This document shows positions 29,786-34,191 of a stretch of DNA of 34,191 bases, piece after piece; position 1 is the first letter of the stretch; each line of letters starts with the position of its first letter. The notes under the pieces are model-generated. The model was given only the letters and a program-made list of their open reading frames with translations. It was not told where the DNA came from and did no database searches. Where the stretch lies: assembly GCF_946479965.1 (NCBI RefSeq), contig NZ_CAMLHX010000042.1, positions 1-34,191 of the forward strand, given 5' to 3'. The DNA comes from an uncultured Mucilaginibacter sp. Lineage in GTDB: Bacteria > Bacteroidota > Bacteroidia > Sphingobacteriales > Sphingobacteriaceae. A program made the position numbers and the translations under genes.

Positions 29786-31162
29786 ATGTACCGCCATACC
29801 ATAAAAAATAAGGTATACAGCTTTGCCGATCTGAAAACGCTGCTGGCAAAGGCATCGCCGTTCCGGTCGGGAGATGAGCTGGCAGGGGTATGTGCTTCCA
29901 GTTATGAGGAAAGGGTTGCGGCACAGATCACTTTGGCGGATGTGCCTTTAAAAGCTTTTTTGAATGAGGCGCTGATCCCTTATGAACAGGATGAGATAAC
30001 ACGGTTGATCATCGATAGCCATAGTCAGAAAGCTTTTTTGCCTATCAGTCATTTTACGGTGGGGGAGTTTTATGAGTGGTTATTAAACGATGAAACGAAT
30101 GGAAATACGCTCAATGCTGCATCACCAGGCATAATACCCGAGATGGCCGCTGCAGTGTGCAAACTAATGCGCAACCAGGACCTTATCGCGGTAGCAAAAA
30201 AAATAGAAGTTGTTACTAAGTTCCGTAATACAATTGGCCTAAACGGTCACTTCTCTACACGTTTGCAACCCAATCACCCTACAGATGATCCAAAAGGTGT
30301 TGCTGCCAGTATTATTGATGGCTTGCTTTACGGCAGCGGAGATGCGGTTATTGGCATTAACCCTGCTACTGATAGTCCCGCGGCAGTGGCGGGTTTATTA
30401 ACGCTGATGGACAACCTGCGGCAGCGGTTTGCTATACCTACGCAAACTTGCGTGTTAAGCCATATTACAACCACCATGCAGTTGCTTAACCAGGGTGCTC
30501 CCGTTGATCTTTGTTTTCAATCTATAGCCGGTACGCAAATGGCTAATAGCAGTTTCGGCATAAATTTGAATGTGTTAGATGAAGCCTATGATGCAACTTT
30601 AGCATTAAAGCGCGGTACCGTGGGCAATAATGTTATGTATTTTGAGACGGGCCAGGGCAGCTGCCTCTCTGCCAATGGTAATTGCGGCTTAGACCAGCAA
30701 ACCTGCGAGGTGCGCGCTTATGGGGTGGCACGGAAGTATAAACCCTTGCTGGTTAATACGGTTGTAGGTTTTATTGGTCCGGAGTATTTGTATGATGGCA
30801 AGCAGATCATTCGTGCGGCTTTGGAAGATCATTTTTGCGGAAAATTGCTGGGTTTGCCAATGGGAGTTGATGTTTGCTATACCAACCATGCAGAAGCCGA
30901 TCAGGATGATATGGATAACCTGCTTACACTTCTGGGCGTAGCGGGCTGCAATTTTGTAATGGGCATACCCGGATCAGACGATGTGATGTTGAACTACCAG
31001 TCTACTTCTTTTCACGATGCCGTTTATTTGCGGAAGGTTTTAGGCTTGCGCCATGCACCCGAGTTTGAAACCTGGTTAATGCAGCAGGGAATAATTGACG
31101 GTAAAGGCAACCTGCTTGAAATTAACGCCGGTCATAAATTACTTAATGCCTCAGGTTTTTAG
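29786..31162 (+). CDS. eutB: Ethanolamine ammonia-lyase large subunit
   Basis: EutB and EutC form the adenosylcobalamin-dependent lyase that turns ethanolamine into acetaldehyde and ammonia. The 458-residue protein matches the family closely: GDAVIGINPATDSPAAV, IPTQTCVLSHITTT, GAPVDLCFQSIAGTQMANSS, FETGQGSCLSANGNCG and MGVDVCYTNHAEADQDDMD, the last with residues of the active-site barrel. Length is standard. The start at 29786 gives the N-terminus MYRHTIKNKVYSFADLKTLL. eutC follows after 2 bases. No EutA reactivase, shell protein or aldehyde dehydrogenase gene is in the window. Confidence 0.97.
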   Translation: MYRHTIKNKVYSFADLKTLLAKASPFRSGDELAGVCASSYEERVAAQITLADVPLKAFLNEALIPYEQDEITRLIIDSHSQKAFLPISHFTVGEFYEWLLNDETNGNTLNAASPGIIPEMAAAVCKLMRNQDLIAVAKKIEVVTKFRNTIGLNGHFSTRLQPNHPTDDPKGVAASIIDGLLYGSGDAVIGINPATDSPAAVAGLLTLMDNLRQRFAIPTQTCVLSHITTTMQLLNQGAPVDLCFQSIAGTQMANSSFGINLNVLDEAYDATLALKRGTVGNNVMYFETGQGSCLSANGNCGLDQQTCEVRAYGVARKYKPLLVNTVVGFIGPEYLYDGKQIIRAALEDHFCGKLLGLPMGVDVCYTNHAEADQDDMDNLLTLLGVAGCNFVMGIPGSDDVMLNYQSTSFHDAVYLRKVLGLRHAPEFETWLMQQGIIDGKGNLLEINAGHKLLNASGF

Positions 31163-31164
31163 CG

Positions 31165-31920
31165 ATGGGTAAGGGCAAAATAGAAAAGCATAATCCGCTG
31201 CAAGCATTAAAGGAGTTTACCCCCGCACGTATTGCATTGGGTCGTTCGGGATCGGCTATCCCGCTAAAAGCCTTTCAGGAATTTAAATTGGCCCACGCGC
31301 ACGCCCGCGACGCTGTTTATTCTGAATTGAATGTGGAAGATTTGCTAACCGGGCTTAAACAGTTCGACTTACCCATATTACAAGTGCACAGTGCTGCTGC
31401 CTACCGCGAGCAATACCTGCAAAGGCCTGACCTCGGGAGAAAATTAAATGAAGAATCCGCAGAAGAAATAAAAAACTACCATTCGCCTTGCGATGTGTCT
31501 ATAATTATTGCTGATGGTTTATCGGCAACCGCGGTCAATAATAACACTATTCAATTACTGCAATTGCTTGTGCCGATGCTAAACTCCGTTAAACTGCGAT
31601 TGTCTCCAATAACATTAGCAAAGCAAGGCCGGGTAGCAATTGGCGATGAAATAGCTTACGCATTAGGCTCCAAATTATCTTTGATATTGATTGGTGAGCG
31701 GCCCGGTCTGAGCGCCGCCGATAGCGTGGGCGCTTATATAACCTACGCACCCAAACCCGGTTTAACTGACGAATCGCGCAATTGCATATCTAATATAAGG
31801 CCGCTGGGACTTAACAGCGCCGCCGCCGCTAAAAAGATCTTTTACATTGTACACGAGGCCTTCAAAAACAAATTAACCGGCATCGGTTTAAAAGACAATG
31901 AAGGGCTGCTGAATTTTTAA
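31165..31920 (+). CDS. eutC: Ethanolamine ammonia-lyase small subunit
   Basis: EutC completes the B12-dependent lyase and contributes to the cobalamin-binding site. At 251 residues, short of forms with long N-terminal extensions. Signatures are RIALGRSGSAIPLKAFQEF, LQVHSAAAYREQYLQRPDLG, CDVSIIIADGLSATAV, and LILIGERPGLSAADSVGAYI with CISNIRPLGL near the end. It starts 2 bases after eutB, and its stop codon overlaps by 4 bases that of the convergent DUF4251 gene, with no terminator of its own between them. Confidence 0.97.
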   Translation: MGKGKIEKHNPLQALKEFTPARIALGRSGSAIPLKAFQEFKLAHAHARDAVYSELNVEDLLTGLKQFDLPILQVHSAAAYREQYLQRPDLGRKLNEESAEEIKNYHSPCDVSIIIADGLSATAVNNNTIQLLQLLVPMLNSVKLRLSPITLAKQGRVAIGDEIAYALGSKLSLILIGERPGLSAADSVGAYITYAPKPGLTDESRNCISNIRPLGLNSAAAAKKIFYIVHEAFKNKLTGIGLKDNEGLLNF

Positions 31921-32486
31921 GAAGTCTTTTTTGGCTTTATTTCTTCCAATGTTCCGCTAAAAGAAATTGGTTGCCGGTTGAGCAAAGTTAACTGCAAATT
32001 GGCATACCCGCTTTCGCTAACTGTTAATTGCATTCTTACAACATCGCTTGGCGCACGGGGCTGCAAATTAAGGGGCTTAAAAAGTATCTGGATGTTCCCA
32101 TTCTTCTTTTCGGTAACTGTATAATCAAACTTGGTAGTTGTAAATTTCACGCCGCCCTCCTGTGGGTTTAGCGGTGCTGTATATGCCACGCCATAATAGG
32201 GCAGATACGCAGTCAGCGTGTCGTTAGAAAGCGTTAGGTCATACGTGCTCGTAAGGGGAATGGAAGCGCCGCTCGCCCCCATCGATAGGCTGCTGGTCGG
32301 TATAGATGAACCGCTCATGGGCTGCGCAAAGTTGGCTTTAAAAACATAATTCTTACTATCAACAATGCGCTTAAGGTCGGCAATTTTTTGAGCTTTCTTT
32401 TCAGCTTTGGTGGTTTGCGCAGCACTTGGCCCGATAGAAAAAAAGCAAACAAGCAGCGCGCAAGAAATATTTAATAAGCTTTTCAT
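31917..32486 (-). CDS. DUF4251 secreted protein
   Basis: This 189-residue protein has a signal peptide (MKSLLNISCALLVCFFSIGP, then SAAQ) followed by a charged linker (KAEKKAQKIADLKRIVDSKN). The body has YVFKANFAQPMSG, YDLTLSNDTLTAYLPYYGVA and VRMQLTVSESGYANLQLTLL, which is the DUF4251 pattern. The family is confined largely to Bacteroidota and has no known function; the export signal suggests a periplasmic or surface location. It is tail-to-tail with eutC with a 4-base overlap. Confidence 0.87.
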   Translation of the reverse strand: MKSLLNISCALLVCFFSIGPSAAQTTKAEKKAQKIADLKRIVDSKNYVFKANFAQPMSGSSIPTSSLSMGASGASIPLTSTYDLTLSNDTLTAYLPYYGVAYTAPLNPQEGGVKFTTTKFDYTVTEKKNGNIQILFKPLNLQPRAPSDVVRMQLTVSESGYANLQLTLLNRQPISFSGTLEEIKPKKTS

Positions 32487-32557
32487 ATCTGGTAATTTAA
32501 GGTTAAAAAGAAGGGCAGCAGACGATCATATAAAATTAAATAAAAAACAGCATAAAC

Positions 32558-32590
32558 AAAAAAGCTGCCCTTGTTCAATAGGACAGCTTT
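32558..32590 (-). terminator. Terminator after htpG
   Basis: On the minus strand, AAAGCTGTCC (32590-32581) pairs with GGGCAGCTTT (32570-32561) with one G-U pair around a 10-base loop, and a T6 tail follows. It lies 22 bases after the htpG stop. Confidence 0.85.
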
Positions 32591-32612
32591 CGTATTAAAA
32601 AGTTTAATATAA

Positions 32613-34191
32613 TTATATCAGGTTAACGCTGCGATTTACAAACTCGGTTAACTCGGCACCGGTTAGCAATCCTTGAGATAAAAGCGCTAAATCAAATGCC
32701 TGTTTAGCCAGTTGCGATTGCAATTCTTCGTTCTCTTCCTGCGCAATGCGGCTTACCAGTTTATGATTTCCGTTAACAACTACATTGTAGTTATCGGGCA
32801 TGTTGCCATAAAAACCCATACCGCCGCCCATGGCAGCCATGTCTTTCATACGGCGCATAAACTCGTTCATAGTTACAGTTACAGGCAATTCATCCGGACT
32901 TAAGCTTTCCAGCTCAACTTTGTAAGCAGGTTTGCCTATAGCTTTATCAAAAACGGTTTTTACTTTGGTTGCCTGTTCTTCGGTTAAAACGTGGGCCGGT
33001 GCATCCTCTTTTTTGATCAGTTTATCAGCAACGTCTGAGTCAACGCGTTTTAGCGATGTTTTGTCCAGCTTTTGTTCCAGATGACTGATGAAGTGGTTGT
33101 CAATAGGCGAGTTCATCAGCAACACATCATAACCCTTTTTATTTGCCGACTGGATAAAGGCGTCCTGTTTGGCAGCATCGTTGGTATATATATATACTAT
33201 TTGTCCGTCTTTATCGGTCTGTTCCGGTGATACTTTTTCTTTATATTCTTCCAGCGTAAAGTTTTCTTTAGCGGTATTGGTCAGCAACGCAAAATCTTTT
33301 GCTTTATCATAAAACTTGTCTTCGCTAATAAAGCCATATTTTACAAACATGCCAATATCGGTCCATTTCTCTTCGTAAGCTTTACGGTCGGCTTTAAATA
33401 ATTCAGCCAGTTTGTCGCCTACTTTTTTGGTGATGTAGCTGTTTATCTTTTTAACGTTACTGTCGGCCTGTAAAAAGCTACGAGATACGTTAAGCGGAAT
33501 ATCAGGTGAATCAATCACACCATGCAGCAGCATTAAAAACTCAGGCACTATGTCTTTCACCTCATCAGTAATAAATACCTGGCGAGAGAACAACTTGATC
33601 TTATTGCGCTGCATCTCGAAATCATTTTTCAATTTCGGGAAGTACAGCACGCCGGTTAAGTTAAACGGGTAGTCAACATTCAGGTGGATCCAAAATAACG
33701 GCTCCTCGCTGAAAGGATATAGTTGTTTATAGAAATCAAGATAATCCTCATCCTTCAAGTCAGACGGAGATTTTGTCCAGATAGGGTTGGTATCGTTAAC
33801 AATACTATCAACCTCAACTGATGTGTATTTTGGTTTGCCTTCTTCGTCAACGCCATCCTCAACACTTACTGTTTTTGTACCGAATTTGATTGGTACTGGC
33901 AGGAAGCGGCAATATTTATCCAGTATTTCCTGTAAGCGATGTTGGCTTAAAAACTCTTCAGATTCTGCATTGATATGTAATGTTATTTCAGTTCCTCTTT
34001 CTTCCAGTTCGCCAACGCCTATTTCAAACTCGGTGCTGCCATCGCAAACCCAGTAAGCTGGCTCGGCACCATCCAGGTAGGAGAGGGTTTGAATTTCAAC
34101 CTTATCGGCCACCATAAATGCAGAATAGAATCCTAATCCAAAGCGACCGATGATCTCGTTGGCATCTTTGGCTTCTTTAAATTTCTCGATA
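32613..34191 (-). CDS. htpG: Chaperone HtpG (Hsp90), 3' part; 5' end outside the window
   Basis: HtpG is the cytosolic ATP-dependent Hsp90 chaperone. The frame stays open to the window edge, so about 525 C-terminal residues are present. The visible N-terminal side, EIIGRFGLGFYSAFMVADKV, is the GHKL-type ATP-lid motif (GxxGxGFYSAF). Downstream come FWIHLNVDYPFNLTGVLYFP, FSRQVFITDEV, and the middle-domain arginine region DIPLNVSRSFLQAD. The ATG at 34115 is inside this motif and is not the true start. The end, GAELTEFVNRSVNLI, is short and has no extra C-terminal tail. A terminator follows at 32558-32590. Confidence 0.96.
   Translation of the reverse strand, partial: IEKFKEAKDANEIIGRFGLGFYSAFMVADKVEIQTLSYLDGAEPAYWVCDGSTEFEIGVGELEERGTEITLHINAESEEFLSQHRLQEILDKYCRFLPVPIKFGTKTVSVEDGVDEEGKPKYTSVEVDSIVNDTNPIWTKSPSDLKDEDYLDFYKQLYPFSEEPLFWIHLNVDYPFNLTGVLYFPKLKNDFEMQRNKIKLFSRQVFITDEVKDIVPEFLMLLHGVIDSPDIPLNVSRSFLQADSNVKKINSYITKKVGDKLAELFKADRKAYEEKWTDIGMFVKYGFISEDKFYDKAKDFALLTNTAKENFTLEEYKEKVSPEQTDKDGQIVYIYTNDAAKQDAFIQSANKKGYDVLLMNSPIDNHFISHLEQKLDKTSLKRVDSDVADKLIKKEDAPAHVLTEEQATKVKTVFDKAIGKPAYKVELESLSPDELPVTVTMNEFMRRMKDMAAMGGGMGFYGNMPDNYNVVVNGNHKLVSRIAQEENEELQSQLAKQAFDLALLSQGLLTGAELTEFVNRSVNLI

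Noticed and set aside
28222..31164. Cobalamin riboswitch for the ethanolamine genes
   Set aside because: The spacers before eat and eutB are too short and lack the conserved B12-box sequence.
34113..34115. ATG at 34115 as the htpG start
   Set aside because: It lies within the conserved GFYSAF-M-VAD segment; the frame continues to the window edge.

Overview
The window looks like a chromosomal stretch from a member of the Bacteroidota, most likely family Sphingobacteriaceae (Mucilaginibacter/Pedobacter-like). The grounds are: PorT-like (type IX secretion) C-terminus at the left edge; the gene block nadK - DUF6089 - uppS - bamA - ompH - ompH - murI; DUF4251, DUF4139 and SusC-type carboxypeptidase-regulatory-like sequences; promoter -7 elements of the form TAnnTTTG; and A-rich start regions without Shine-Dalgarno sites. 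The genus is an inference. Nearly everything is core metabolism and envelope biogenesis. I see no phage, IS transposase, CRISPR array, rRNA or tRNA.

Layout. 1-182: end of a porT-like gene. 391-3302: four + strand genes of general function (YdfG-like SDR, YqeY/GatB-like protein, alpha/beta hydrolase, CBS-pair protein). 3453-9781: envelope block with NAD kinase, a DUF6089 barrel protein, undecaprenyl diphosphate synthase, BamA and two Skp/OmpH chaperones, closed by a strong terminator at 9802-9833. 9857-10696: murI. 10795-20557: nuoHIJKLMN, the proton-pumping membrane arm of complex I plus NuoI, with a secreted DUF4139 protein inserted between nuoM and nuoN; nuoA-G are not here. 20668-21975: ammonium transporter with a bidirectional terminator. 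22186-24093: a long-form PurF. 24369-25962: three minus-strand genes (DUF1304, secreted DinB-like protein, 2H phosphoesterase), divergent from dinB (DNA polymerase IV, 26038-27222). 27236-27394: a long palindromic intergenic element between dinB and a minus-strand L,D-transpeptidase lipoprotein. 28336-31920: a minimal ethanolamine utilisation cluster (permease, EutB, EutC). 31917-34191: minus-strand DUF4251 protein and htpG, the latter cut by the right edge.

The genes fall into working groups. UppS (lipid carrier), MurI (D-Glu), the L,D-transpeptidase, BamA and the OmpH chaperones serve cell-wall and outer-membrane assembly. The nuo genes form the membrane arm of respiratory complex I. Amt, PurF and the ethanolamine genes handle nitrogen acquisition and use.

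The features least explained by ordinary annotation are non-coding. Four spacers that lie just upstream of start codons (yqeY, nadK, nuoI, eutB) are filled with degenerate short-word repeats, and two of them share a 32-nt sequence in opposite orientation (29/32 identical). There is also a 159-bp palindrome after dinB, an array of TGGATC boxes spaced about one helical turn apart after purF, and a uppS leader with a dyad, a perfect palindrome and a 9-codon upstream ORF. The most unusual coding feature is the DUF4139 protein in the nuo operon, which carries an internal carboxypeptidase-regulatory-like domain and a SusC-plug-like motif. No spacer in the window exceeds 300 bases without a gene; the longest (24094-24368) is described.
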